DNA of 64,000 nucleotides. Source: CAZNXJ01 sp964577115. Lineage in GTDB: Bacteria; Planctomycetota; Planctomycetia; Pirellulales; Pirellulaceae. A model generated the notes under the pieces. It made no database searches. It was not told the origin of the DNA and was given only the letters and a program-made list of their open reading frames with translations. A program made the position numbers and the translations under genes. The DNA lies in NCBI GenBank assembly GCA_964577115.1, contig CAZNXJ010000002.1, positions 124,001 through 188,000 on the forward strand, written 5' to 3'. This document shows positions 54,916 to 63,461 of the stretch, piece after piece (the first letter of the stretch is position 1; every line of letters starts with the position of its first letter).

Positions 54916-54943
54916 TTGAATCGCTAAATGCGGCTTTTAGAAT
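54916..54943 (+). promoter_or_regulatory. Promoter of the small secreted-protein gene
   Basis: TTGAAT (54916-54921), 16 bases and TAGAAT (54938-54943) precede the 54994 start by 50 bases. Confidence 0.6.
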
Positions 54944-54993
54944 GGGCTGTAAGGTGCCCGTTCTCCGCGCAAACCACGGAAAGGGCGCTAATT

Positions 54994-55332
54994 ATGCGAA
55001 ACGCGGTAACTGGGCTGCTGGTAGGTGTCGTCCTGACGGCACTCGTCGCGGGAGGCTCGTCACGATCGAATCCCGCACAGGCTCAGGGCACAAACCGCGG
55101 CCCGTCAGCGGACGGCGAGCTGCGCATAGTCAGTTGGGAAGCAAACAACAGTCAGCATTTAGCCGTGATAGACGCGCGTTCGCGTGTGCTAGGAATTTAC
55201 GAAGTCAACCGTTCATCCGGAGCGATCACGCTCCGCAGCGTTCGAAACATCCACTGGGATCTTCAGATGGAGGAGTTCAATTCCACGAACCCCTCGCCCC
55301 GAGAAATTCGGGCTATTCTGGAGCGACGCTAG
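54994..55332 (+). CDS. Small exported protein of unknown function
   Basis: A 112-residue protein. The ATG at 54994 has a GGAAAGGG 10 bases upstream. It has a signal peptide (about 1-30, ending AQAQG) and a compact mature part with ELRIVSWEANNSQHLAVIDARSRVLGIYEV, an all-beta pattern. The C-terminus has IHWDLQMEEFNSTNPSPREIRAILERR. The layout is that of small lineage-specific envelope proteins. It is followed by the HTH membrane protein after 83 bases on the same strand. Function unknown. Confidence 0.7.
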   Translation: MRNAVTGLLVGVVLTALVAGGSSRSNPAQAQGTNRGPSADGELRIVSWEANNSQHLAVIDARSRVLGIYEVNRSSGAITLRSVRNIHWDLQMEEFNSTNPSPREIRAILERR

Positions 55333-55415
55333 GAAGTACGGCCTGTCGAATCCGCAGCCTTGCCGCTCGTCCAGCGGCGTTTGAACCGATTCGGTGATCC
55401 TCCGCGGAGAGTTTT

Positions 55416-56648
55416 ATGACGAAGTTTTTGAACCTGGAAGAAGCCGCCAAACTGCTGGGGATGTCTGCCGATGAATTGGTCGAGGCTCGTTCGAACGGCG
55501 AGGTCCACGGCTACCGCGATGGGTCGAGCTGGAAGTTTAAAGAAGAGGAAATCCAGCGATTTGCGGCCGAGCGGCAGGGAAACGCAGCAAGTGACGAAGA
55601 TGATTTGCTCGGCGGCAGCGGCCTGTTCGCGGACGATGACGACGCGATCCTCGTGAGCGAAGAGGAACTGGGGTCGAGCGAGAGTGCCTCGAGCACGATT
55701 ATTGGCAGCGGCCGCGCTGCCCCCGATGCCGACGACATGACGCTCGCCGGCGGCGACAGCGACCTGAAGCTCGCCGGCGAACCCGACACGGGCAGCGATG
55801 TGCTTGGCGGCCCGCCCGCTCCGAAGAGCATTGGGGACAGCGATGTGCAGCTGATGCCCGATCCCGAAGGCAGCGACGTCAAGGTCGTTGCCGGCGGCAG
55901 TTCGAATGTGCTCGGTGCGGGCAGCGATGAGCTCAAGCTCGATCTGTCGAGCGGCAGTGGCACGGGCGAACTGCGCGATACGGGCGGCAGTAGCGATTTC
56001 GGCTTGGACGACGACGAGGAAGTGCTGTCGCTGAGCGACGAAGACGACCTGGTGCTCGCGTCGGGCAGTGGTACGGGCAGCGATATCACGATGGGCGGTT
56101 CGGATACGGGTATCAACCTGGCCAGCCCTTCGGACAGCGGCCTGCTGCTCGAAGACGATGCGCTCGATCTGGGGTCAGTGTCGTCGCTCGAACTTCCGGA
56201 AGACATTGACGAAACGATCGATGTCGGGTCGGGCGTCCGGCCGGATGACGAATTCAACCTCGGTCCGCCCAGCGCGGGGGGAGCGCCGGACGACGAAGGC
56301 AGTTCGCAAGTCATCGAGCTCGGCGGCGACGACGCGTTTGGTACGGCCGTCGCCGACGCGGATCCGTTCGCGGCGAACGACGTATTTACGCCGATCGACG
56401 CCGGCGAAGGATTGGCGGAAATTAGCGAGGAGCCGGTCGCGGTCGGAGCTCCCGGGGCGCCGGAGCCGCAGTTCTCGGCCTTCAATGTCGCTTGGCTGTC
56501 GGTGATGGCCCTCATGCTGGTGATCAGCGGCGTGCTGATGGTCGATGTGGTCCGCAACATGTGGGCGTGGAACGACGCCACGTCGCAGTCGGTCGCGTCG
56601 AGCATTTCGGAAGGTCTGATTAGCGCTGTCGGATTGCTTAACCGCTAA
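55416..56648 (+). CDS. Membrane-anchored helix-turn-helix protein with acidic linker
   Basis: A 410-residue protein. Residues 1-52 are a MerR/excisionase-type DNA-binding domain (FLNLEEAAKLLGMSADELVEARSNGEVHGYRDGSSWKFKEEEIQRF). Residues about 58-350 are a very acidic Asp/Ser/Gly-rich region with many SDLKL, SDVQLM, SDELKLDL and SDFGLDDDEEVLSLS-like repeats. One membrane helix (about 358-380, WLSVMALMLVISGVLMV) and a short tail end it. GGAGAG precedes the ATG. The repeated short motif with a hydrophobic centre in an acidic background looks like a set of short linear binding motifs. A DNA- or polymerase-tethering function at the membrane is an inference. Confidence 0.78.
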   Translation: MTKFLNLEEAAKLLGMSADELVEARSNGEVHGYRDGSSWKFKEEEIQRFAAERQGNAASDEDDLLGGSGLFADDDDAILVSEEELGSSESASSTIIGSGRAAPDADDMTLAGGDSDLKLAGEPDTGSDVLGGPPAPKSIGDSDVQLMPDPEGSDVKVVAGGSSNVLGAGSDELKLDLSSGSGTGELRDTGGSSDFGLDDDEEVLSLSDEDDLVLASGSGTGSDITMGGSDTGINLASPSDSGLLLEDDALDLGSVSSLELPEDIDETIDVGSGVRPDDEFNLGPPSAGGAPDDEGSSQVIELGGDDAFGTAVADADPFAANDVFTPIDAGEGLAEISEEPVAVGAPGAPEPQFSAFNVAWLSVMALMLVISGVLMVDVVRNMWAWNDATSQSVASSISEGLISAVGLLNR

Positions 56649-57107
56649 GGCGAACTTGGCGGATCCTACGGACAAACACTGGGCCGCCGAGCGGCTCCCG
56701 GCTGCGCTCGGCGTACGGCACGGGGGCAGCCTGTTCCACTTCATGCTCTTACGCCAGTCGGGCTCAATCCTGCGGGGCGATGCCATGCAAACGGGCGGCA
56801 TCGCCCGCGGGCCGAGGCGGGGACTCGCTTCACGTTGGTTCAGGACAGATCGACGCATCCCGCGTGAATTGGGGTGCTCCGGCGGGCAAACTCTGTACTA
56901 TTGCCAAGGCGATCCTCTATAATCCCTTGAGTGCGGCGGTGAGTTGCCGAATGACCGCCGCCTCCCGCCTGACGCTCCGCCGGACGGATTGCCGATACGC
57001 CTGGCGGCACCCACCTGCCTGATGACTCTTACAACCCTATCCCGCGGCCTCCATCGCCCGAGGCCCACCAAGAACCCGGCTTAGAGACCGGGGATGGGAT
57101 TCGCGAA
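56649..57107. other. 459-base gap with hairpin and TATAAT promoter
   Basis: It holds a stem of ten pairs, GGGCGATGCC with GGCATCGCCC (56775-56784 and 56797-56806), without a U tract, which may end the HTH gene transcript, and a perfect TATAAT (56919-56924) with a weak TGTACT (-35) 18 bases upstream. The last would give a leader of about 176 bases for the lipoprotein gene. No gene is supported in the gap. Confidence 0.5.
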
Positions 57108-58160
57108 ATGATGCATTGTGCGAGGCTCGGTCTGCTCGCCGTGTTGCTTCTCTCGAGCGTGCTCGCCGTGGGCTGCGGAGATACGCCGGAGATTCGGTCG
57201 CAGCGAGCCCCGAAGCCGCTCCCCGATGACGGCCGGCGTACGATTGCGGCCATCCTCACGCACGGCGACACGGCATGGTTTTTCAAGGTCACGGGACTCG
57301 ATGAACGCGTCGCCAGCTCGCAGGAGGCTTTTGAAAACTTTCTTGAGACCGTGCGGTTCGACGACCAGGGGCGCCCGCAATGGGACTTGCCGGAAGGGTG
57401 GCACGAAGAGCGGGGTGACGCGATGCGTTACCGTACACTGCGCATGAGTGCCGCCACCGTTCCTTTGGAATTGACGGTCACTAGCCTGCCGCTTCGCACG
57501 GACGACGTCCAAGAGTATCTGCTGTCGAACGTCAATCGCTGGCGCAGCCAGCTCGAGTTGGGCCCGATCACGGCGGAGCAGTTTGAATCCGAGGTCGAAC
57601 AACGGGAAATCAACGGTAACACGGTTTACCTTGTTAACTTTGTGGGAACGGGAAGCGGAGTGATGGCGGCGACAGCACCGCCGAGCGCCCGCGGGTCGGG
57701 CTCCGTGCCGCCGGAAACCTCGCCCCCAGGCGCATCCCCGTCGCTTGCCTATCAAGTGCCTGAGGGCTGGAAAGAGCAGCCCGCGCAGGGAATGCGGCTC
57801 GCCGCCTTCACCATCGAAGCTGACGGGCAGACCGCCGAAGTCACTGTAATTCCGCTGGGCCTGGCCGGCGGTGATTTGCTCGATAACGTGAACCGTTGGC
57901 GCGGTCAGGTCCAACTACCGCCGATCGATCAGGCACAGCTCGAACAGGATCAGCGATCGCTGGAAGTGGAGGGCGCGGCAGCGCCGTACTTCGTGCTGAT
58001 CGGCCCCGCGGCGGAAGGGAGCGACGCGCAGGGGATCCTGGGGGTCATCCTTCCCCGCCCCGATCGCGTATGGTTCATCAAAATGATGGGTAACGCGGCG
58101 CTGGTTGAGCGCGAACAGGCTCATTTCGAACAGTTTGTCCAGTCCTTGCGACTGCCTTAG
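57108..58160 (+). CDS. Lipoprotein with tail-head-head-tail internal repeats, precedes ccsBA
   Basis: A 350-residue lipoprotein with signal peptide and lipobox LAVGC (lipid cysteine C23). The mature part has two kinds of repeat. The head unit, about 90 residues, appears twice (GWHEERGDAMRY...NVNRWR and GWKEQPAQGMRL...NVNRWR). The tail unit, about 45 residues, appears once near the N-terminus (HGDTAWFFKVTGLDERV) and once at the C-terminus (RPDRVWFIKMMGNAALV). The order is therefore tail-head-head-tail. The ccsBA gene starts 8 bases after the stop, so the lipoprotein is probably a partner of cytochrome c maturation. Confidence 0.8.
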   Translation: MMHCARLGLLAVLLLSSVLAVGCGDTPEIRSQRAPKPLPDDGRRTIAAILTHGDTAWFFKVTGLDERVASSQEAFENFLETVRFDDQGRPQWDLPEGWHEERGDAMRYRTLRMSAATVPLELTVTSLPLRTDDVQEYLLSNVNRWRSQLELGPITAEQFESEVEQREINGNTVYLVNFVGTGSGVMAATAPPSARGSGSVPPETSPPGASPSLAYQVPEGWKEQPAQGMRLAAFTIEADGQTAEVTVIPLGLAGGDLLDNVNRWRGQVQLPPIDQAQLEQDQRSLEVEGAAAPYFVLIGPAAEGSDAQGILGVILPRPDRVWFIKMMGNAALVEREQAHFEQFVQSLRLP

Positions 58161-58168
58161 GAGTGAAC

Positions 58169-61100
58169 ATGGCGACTCAAACGATACCTAGGACGGTCGA
58201 GGAGACGACGTACAGCCCGTCCCGTGACGCCAGCGACGTAGGTTCCTCAATTCGCTGGGGCTTGAGCCTGGTACTCAAAGCATTCGCGTCGCTGAAGCTG
58301 ACGGTGACGCTGTTTGCGCTCGCGATTTTCCTCGTGTTCGTCGGCACGTTGGCCCAGGCCGAAAAAGACATGTGGGTGGTGCTCGACGAGTATTTCAAAT
58401 CGTTCATCGCGTACGTCCATCTGCGCGTCTTCTTCCCGCCGTCGTTCTTCCCGCTTACCTCGTCGCTGCATCGCGAAATGATTCCGAACATCGCGCTGCC
58501 CTTCCCAGGCGGGAAAACCATCGGGCTTTTGATGGTCATGAACCTGTTGGCGGCGCACCTGGTCCGCTTTCGCGTACAGGGCCGAGGCAGCCGTCTCGTG
58601 CTGGGCTCGGCGCTCACGGCGCTCGGTGTCTTCGTGACGTGGCTCGTCATCAACTCGGGGCACAATAAACACGGTCTGCAGGGCGAGCCGTTCTTTGAAT
58701 GGCACCAGTTCTGGATGGGAATGCGCGTGGGGCTGGCGCTCGTGTTCGTCGCGCTCATCTGGCCCTTCGTGAAGCTTATTCGCAACGTCAAGCAAGAGCC
58801 GCGTTATATCGAAATTGGGCTGCTCGGTGCCACCGTGGCGATCCTTGCCGCGCTTCAGGTCTGGATGCATTCGGCCGAGTTTGTGCCGAGCGCTTCGTCG
58901 CTGCGGATTTTATGGCAGCTCGTGCTGGGCCTGCTGTGCGGACTGCTGCTCTGGGCCGGCAGCGTACCGCTGTTCGCCCGCCGCGCCGGCATCGTCGTGA
59001 TTCACGGCGGCATTTTGCTGATGATGTTCGGCGAGTTCCTCGTGGGGATGTCGAACGTCGAAGAGCGGATGGTGATCCGCGAAGGGCAGACCGTTCAATT
59101 CGCCGACGACATTCGCACGACCGAGCTGGCCGTGATCGACCGCTCGCCCGCCGACTACGACGACGAGGTAGTGATCCCGCGCGAATTGTTGGTCGAAAGT
59201 GCTAGCCGCCAAGAGGTGTTAAGCGATCCTCAGCTGCCCTTCGATGTTCAGGTCGTCGAGTACCATCCGAACGCGGACATTGTCAGGATGAAAGAGGGCG
59301 AGAAATCGCCGGCCGACATGGGGCTGGGGACCGACTACAAGGCGGTCCCGCGAAAGCCGGGAAGTGGCGCTGATGCGAACCAGGAAATCGATGTCCCTGC
59401 CGCGTATGTGCGCTTTTTGGACAAGCAAACCGGAAAAACGCTCGGCACGCAGCTCGTGTCCCTCGCGATCACGATGGAAGGCGTCCCCCAGTCAGTGCAT
59501 GTCGGGGACAAGGCATATGAGGTTTGCCTCCGGCTAAAACGGTCGTACAAGCCGTACTCGATGAAGCTCGTTGATGTCGTCCGCGAGAACTGGCAGGGGA
59601 CGGCCACTCCCCGTGACTATGCCTCGATCATTCGGCTGACCGACCCCGAGCGGAATATCGATCGTGAAGTGCGGGTCTGGATGAACAACCCGCTGCGCTA
59701 CGCCGGCGAGACGTTCTATCAAAGTTCTTACAATCTGGATGCAGGCGGTGTTGAGACGACCGTGCTTCAGGTCGTGCGCAACACTGGCTGGATGATCCCA
59801 TACGTCGCGTGCATGATCGTCTTTGTGGGCCTGGTCGCGCACTTCTGGGGAACGCTCGTCCGGTTCCTGACACGCCGCGAGCAGGCTCTGTTCGCAAGCG
59901 ATACGGATCCGGAGATTCATCCGCCGGCGAGCGCTCGTGTGTCGCCGTACATCGATCCGCTGGATCGCTCGGCCCATCGAGCGGCGAAGCCCAAGTTCCA
60001 GCGGCCGGTGCCCGAACGCGTTCGTGGAGACCGACTGTTCCCGCTGGCCATTGCCATTCTTGGCATCTTGTGGCTGACGTCGCGTCTGTTGGTACCCCAG
60101 GGCCCCGATGCCCGCGGGCTCGATATCCATGCCTTCGGTAAGCTGCCGATCCACTACGAAGGCCGCATCAAGCCCATGGACACCGCCGCGCGCAACAGCC
60201 TCCGGGTACTGTCCAACAAGGAAACGTTCTACGACAAGCGCGGCGACCGGCAGCCAGCGATCCGCTGGTTCCTGGACGTGATCTCGGATTCAGACGAGGC
60301 GCTCGATCACCGAGTCGTTCGGATCGATAGCCTCGAGGTCCTCGATGCGCTTGGATTGAATCGGCGAAAGGGGTTTCTGTATTCCGTCAACGAAATCCGG
60401 CCGCGGATCGACGAATTTCAAAAGCAGGTGGACCAAGCGAAGCTGCAAGCCCGTGAAGACGCGCAGCAGTTGAGCCACTACCAGCGCAAGGTGCTCGAAC
60501 TGGATAACCGGCTCCAAGAGTACCTGCGCATTTCGGCCGCATTCCGTACGCTTCCCCTGCCGGAAAAGCTGCCAACTCCGGAAGAGTTCCGCGCTGACAT
60601 GGAGAAGCACCGGACGACGCTGCTCTTATTGCAGCGCTTCGTCGAAAACGCCCCGGAAATGCGGAAGCAGCTGGCAGACATTAATCCGCCGTTGGCCATT
60701 CCTCCTGTCAAAGGCGACGTTTGGCAGCCTTACGCTTCGGTGTGGGGGGACGAATATCTGGCGAAGATTCGCAGCTCGTTTTCTGAAGAAACCTACACGG
60801 CGCAAAACCCGGCGGCCGCGGCGTTCGAAACCATGCTCGCTGCTTATCGCCATCGCGACGCGGAGGTGTTCAATCGGGAAGTCGCCAAGTACCAGGAGTA
60901 CGTGGCGGCAAACGGACCAACAGCATATCAGCCGCAGAAGGTTTGGTACGAAGCGTTCTACAACTACATCGGCCTGTTCTTTCACGCGCAGTGGGCCTAC
61001 CTGGTAGCCTTCCTGCTAGCCGCTCTGGGGTTTGCGATATGGAGCCGACCGCTCCAGCGCGCTTCGTTCTGGCTGATTTTGCTGGCGTTTATCGCCCATA

Positions 61101-61885
61101 CAGCGGCGATCGCGTCGCGCATCTACATTTCCGGGCGGCCGCCGATAACGAATCTGTACGAGACGGCCGTCTTCATCGGCTGGGGAGCCGTCGGTATTGG
61201 GCTGCTGCTCGAGCTACTCTACCCGCTGGGAATTGGCAATTTTGTTGGCACCGCCGCAGGCTTCACGACGCTCATCATTGCAAACGGGCTGGCTGCCGGG
61301 GGTGAAACGATCCCCGTGCTCCAGGCCGTGCTGGACACGCAGTTCTGGCTCGCCACCCACGTCGTCTGTATTGCGCTGGGCTACTGCGCTACGCTCGCTG
61401 CCGGTCTGCTCGGCATGGTTTACGTGGTGTTCGGATTGCTCAGCCGGTTGCTCGACAAGGAGAACTCGCGTGCTCTGCTGCGGATGATTTACGGTACGCT
61501 GTGCTTCGCGCTAAGTTTCAGCTTTATCGGCACGGTGCTCGGCGGCCTCTGGGCCGACGATTCCTGGGGCCGATTCTGGGGCTGGGATCCGAAAGAGAAC
61601 GGCGCTCTGATCATCGTCCTCTGGAACGCGCTGGTGCTCCACGCACGCTGGGACGGCATGGTGCGCGACCGCGGCCTCGCCGTGCTGGCGATTGGCGGTA
61701 ACATCGTGACCAGCTGGTCGTGGTTTGGCGTCAACGAGCTCGGCGTGGGCCTTCACTCATACGGCTTCACCGAAGGCGTCCTGTTCAAGCTGGGCCTGTT
61801 CGTGCTGCTGAATGCCGTGATCATCGCTGTCGGCCTTTTCCCCCGCGAGATGTGGCGCAGCGAAGGCATCCGCCAGCCGACGTAA
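58169..61885 (+). CDS. Fused cytochrome c assembly protein CcsB-CcsA (System II)
   Basis: A 1238-residue integral membrane protein. The N-terminal part (about 20-610) is ResB/CcsB-like, with four membrane helices and a large extracytoplasmic domain. A linker with a helical segment (about 650-930) containing GRIKPMDTAARNSLRVLSN follows. The C-terminal part (about 930-1238) is CcsA with the WWD-type motif WGRFWGWDPKENGAL, which handles heme, in helix order as in the family. Together these proteins transport heme and attach it to CxxCH motifs, such as those at 15688. The ATG at 58169 has AGGAG 6 bases upstream; a GTG at 58163 is less likely. A strong hairpin follows. Confidence 0.92.
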   Translation: MATQTIPRTVEETTYSPSRDASDVGSSIRWGLSLVLKAFASLKLTVTLFALAIFLVFVGTLAQAEKDMWVVLDEYFKSFIAYVHLRVFFPPSFFPLTSSLHREMIPNIALPFPGGKTIGLLMVMNLLAAHLVRFRVQGRGSRLVLGSALTALGVFVTWLVINSGHNKHGLQGEPFFEWHQFWMGMRVGLALVFVALIWPFVKLIRNVKQEPRYIEIGLLGATVAILAALQVWMHSAEFVPSASSLRILWQLVLGLLCGLLLWAGSVPLFARRAGIVVIHGGILLMMFGEFLVGMSNVEERMVIREGQTVQFADDIRTTELAVIDRSPADYDDEVVIPRELLVESASRQEVLSDPQLPFDVQVVEYHPNADIVRMKEGEKSPADMGLGTDYKAVPRKPGSGADANQEIDVPAAYVRFLDKQTGKTLGTQLVSLAITMEGVPQSVHVGDKAYEVCLRLKRSYKPYSMKLVDVVRENWQGTATPRDYASIIRLTDPERNIDREVRVWMNNPLRYAGETFYQSSYNLDAGGVETTVLQVVRNTGWMIPYVACMIVFVGLVAHFWGTLVRFLTRREQALFASDTDPEIHPPASARVSPYIDPLDRSAHRAAKPKFQRPVPERVRGDRLFPLAIAILGILWLTSRLLVPQGPDARGLDIHAFGKLPIHYEGRIKPMDTAARNSLRVLSNKETFYDKRGDRQPAIRWFLDVISDSDEALDHRVVRIDSLEVLDALGLNRRKGFLYSVNEIRPRIDEFQKQVDQAKLQAREDAQQLSHYQRKVLELDNRLQEYLRISAAFRTLPLPEKLPTPEEFRADMEKHRTTLLLLQRFVENAPEMRKQLADINPPLAIPPVKGDVWQPYASVWGDEYLAKIRSSFSEETYTAQNPAAAAFETMLAAYRHRDAEVFNREVAKYQEYVAANGPTAYQPQKVWYEAFYNYIGLFFHAQWAYLVAFLLAALGFAIWSRPLQRASFWLILLAFIAHTAAIASRIYISGRPPITNLYETAVFIGWGAVGIGLLLELLYPLGIGNFVGTAAGFTTLIIANGLAAGGETIPVLQAVLDTQFWLATHVVCIALGYCATLAAGLLGMVYVVFGLLSRLLDKENSRALLRMIYGTLCFALSFSFIGTVLGGLWADDSWGRFWGWDPKENGALIIVLWNALVLHARWDGMVRDRGLAVLAIGGNIVTSWSWFGVNELGVGLHSYGFTEGVLFKLGLFVLLNAVIIAVGLFPREMWRSEGIRQPT

Positions 61886-61891
61886 ACGGTA

Positions 61892-61923
61892 CGGGCCGCG
61901 TGGAAGTATTTCTACGCGGCCCG
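61892..61923. terminator. Strong 14-pair hairpin between convergent genes
   Basis: CGGGCCGCGTGGAA pairs with TTCTACGCGGCCCG (one G-U), closed by the loop GTAT, seven bases after the ccsBA stop. There is no U tract after it on either strand, so it may slow RNA polymerase or protect the mRNA 3' end rather than act as a standard intrinsic terminator. Confidence 0.65.
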
Positions 61924-61963
61924 CGTCCCACACGCCGTGCAATGGGCTGGGCAACTCCTGCGT

Positions 61964-63289
61964 TCAGCCTTCGCCGTTGACCGATTCCGAAAGCCGTAGC
62001 GTCGGACTGTCGAGCGGCCGGCGCGCGGCGCGGGGGTTGGGGGCGAGGTCGGGGACCGGCAGCACGTCGGTCAGCCAGCCGGTCTGCTGGGTAGCGGGGA
62101 CCTGATGCATGCTGTCCGGTACCAGTAGCCGTAAGAGAGCGACCACGGGCACCGGAGCGGGGTTCTCCACGAGCAAGGGACCCTCGGTCGTTCGAATCAG
62201 CGTGCCGGCGGGAAGGGCGGCGCCGCGTAGGGCGAGCCCGCTGCTATCGATGCGGAACTGTGTCGCCAGCTCGTGGAAGGCGATGCGGTCGGCTTCCAGC
62301 GGTTGGAGGAGTCGGCATCCTAGGGCGTCGGTGGCCGCGAGCAAGAGTGCGCGGCCGATCCGGCCGGCGCCGCAGCGCAGCGTTCCTTCCGCGGCCACTA
62401 GCCGACCTTGCTGAAACTCGCCCCGGCGAATTTCCACGGTCCCGGTAGCTTGGACGTAGTGATGTGGAAAATTTTCTCCCAGCAGTTGGTCGAACGCGAC
62501 GTTGTGCAGCGTTCCTTCAAGCTGTTCGCCGCGCCAGCCGTCGATCCCGAGCCGCCATTTGGTCGAGCCGGCAAAGGTGGCTTGCGGGCCGAGGTGCCGC
62601 ATCGCGGGGATCACTTCGCTGATCAGCGAGCAGGGCAGGGGCTCGGCGCCCGTATGCACGACTACTTCGGTTTCGGGTGGCAGTAGGTCGCGATTGCGCG
62701 CGACGAGCACACGAGCGGGCTTCTCCATGCCGTAGCCGTCGAGCGTGAATTCGATTTCGGCGAGCCCGCCGGCTTCACGCGTGCTGAAGCGACACTCAAA
62801 GCTGGAAAACGTGTGCGATGCGGTTCCCGCTCGCTCGGCATCCAGATGCAGCGTGGCGCTGCGGGCCATGACGATGCCCGTCCACTCGCCGCCGCCGCGA
62901 GCGGCCCGCAGGCGGTCGTACAGAGGCTCCCAGAGGCGGCCGAGCTGGCCAGGGGAAACTTCGGGATAGGCCACGATAACGGTCGCGCCGCGCGGGCCCG
63001 CCGGCGCGATCTCGATTTCGCGCGCCCGTACAACTTCGGCGCCGGTCTCGGGATCGGACAGCACCAGGTTCTGGAACACAACGTTCCCCCGATGCCCTTC
63101 GATCACCGCTCCGGCATGCGCCCGCAGGCCTGTCAGTTCGCGCAGCCTCGCTTCCCATGCGGCGTGAAGGCGCGCCGTTTCGCGAGCGCGCGACGCCAGG
63201 TTGGCCCATCCGCTGACGGCCAACGTCGGCAGGAGACACAGCACCACAAAAGCTGCTCGGCACCAGCGTCGTCGTACCAGGTATTTCAT
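61964..63289 (-). CDS. AsmA-like single-span membrane protein of unknown function
   Basis: A 441-residue protein with one N-terminal membrane helix (about 11-28, AAFVVLCLLPTLAVSGW) and a large extracytoplasmic beta-rich part. Blocks such as VVFQNLVLSDPETGAEVVRAREIEI and GTLHNVAFDQLLGENFPHHYVQATGTVEIRRG have the pattern of AsmA/DUF3971 membrane-lipid transport proteins, which form long beta-grooves. The length is shorter than AsmA of E. coli. The ATG at 63289 has GGGA upstream. It lies 172 bases after aroC on the same strand and may be in one transcript with it. Confidence 0.65.
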   Translation of the reverse strand: MKYLVRRRWCRAAFVVLCLLPTLAVSGWANLASRARETARLHAAWEARLRELTGLRAHAGAVIEGHRGNVVFQNLVLSDPETGAEVVRAREIEIAPAGPRGATVIVAYPEVSPGQLGRLWEPLYDRLRAARGGGEWTGIVMARSATLHLDAERAGTASHTFSSFECRFSTREAGGLAEIEFTLDGYGMEKPARVLVARNRDLLPPETEVVVHTGAEPLPCSLISEVIPAMRHLGPQATFAGSTKWRLGIDGWRGEQLEGTLHNVAFDQLLGENFPHHYVQATGTVEIRRGEFQQGRLVAAEGTLRCGAGRIGRALLLAATDALGCRLLQPLEADRIAFHELATQFRIDSSGLALRGAALPAGTLIRTTEGPLLVENPAPVPVVALLRLLVPDSMHQVPATQQTGWLTDVLPVPDLAPNPRAARRPLDSPTLRLSESVNGEG

Positions 63290-63461
63290 GGCGGAACGTC
63301 CCTGTTCTCGTTGTCCAGAAGCGAGCGGCAACCCGCGCGGGAGCGCGCGTCATCGCCCCTTGGCCCGTCGATGGGCACGCCTGCGGAAGAAACCGCGTTT
63401 GCGGTCCTGCCTGACGTCTCTCACTCTGTCCGAATCCTTCGGTCCAGCGCGCCTCTGCGAG

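Larger units (their letters stand above)
54202..54993. other. 792-base divergent intergenic region with orphan terminator
   Basis: The gap lies between the minus-strand channel operon and the plus-strand secreted-protein gene at 54994. It has a strong plus-strand terminator (54603-54639) with no plus-strand gene before it, a 23-codon plus-strand frame (54502-54573) and the promoter at 54916-54943. No conserved gene was recognised. Confidence 0.5.
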
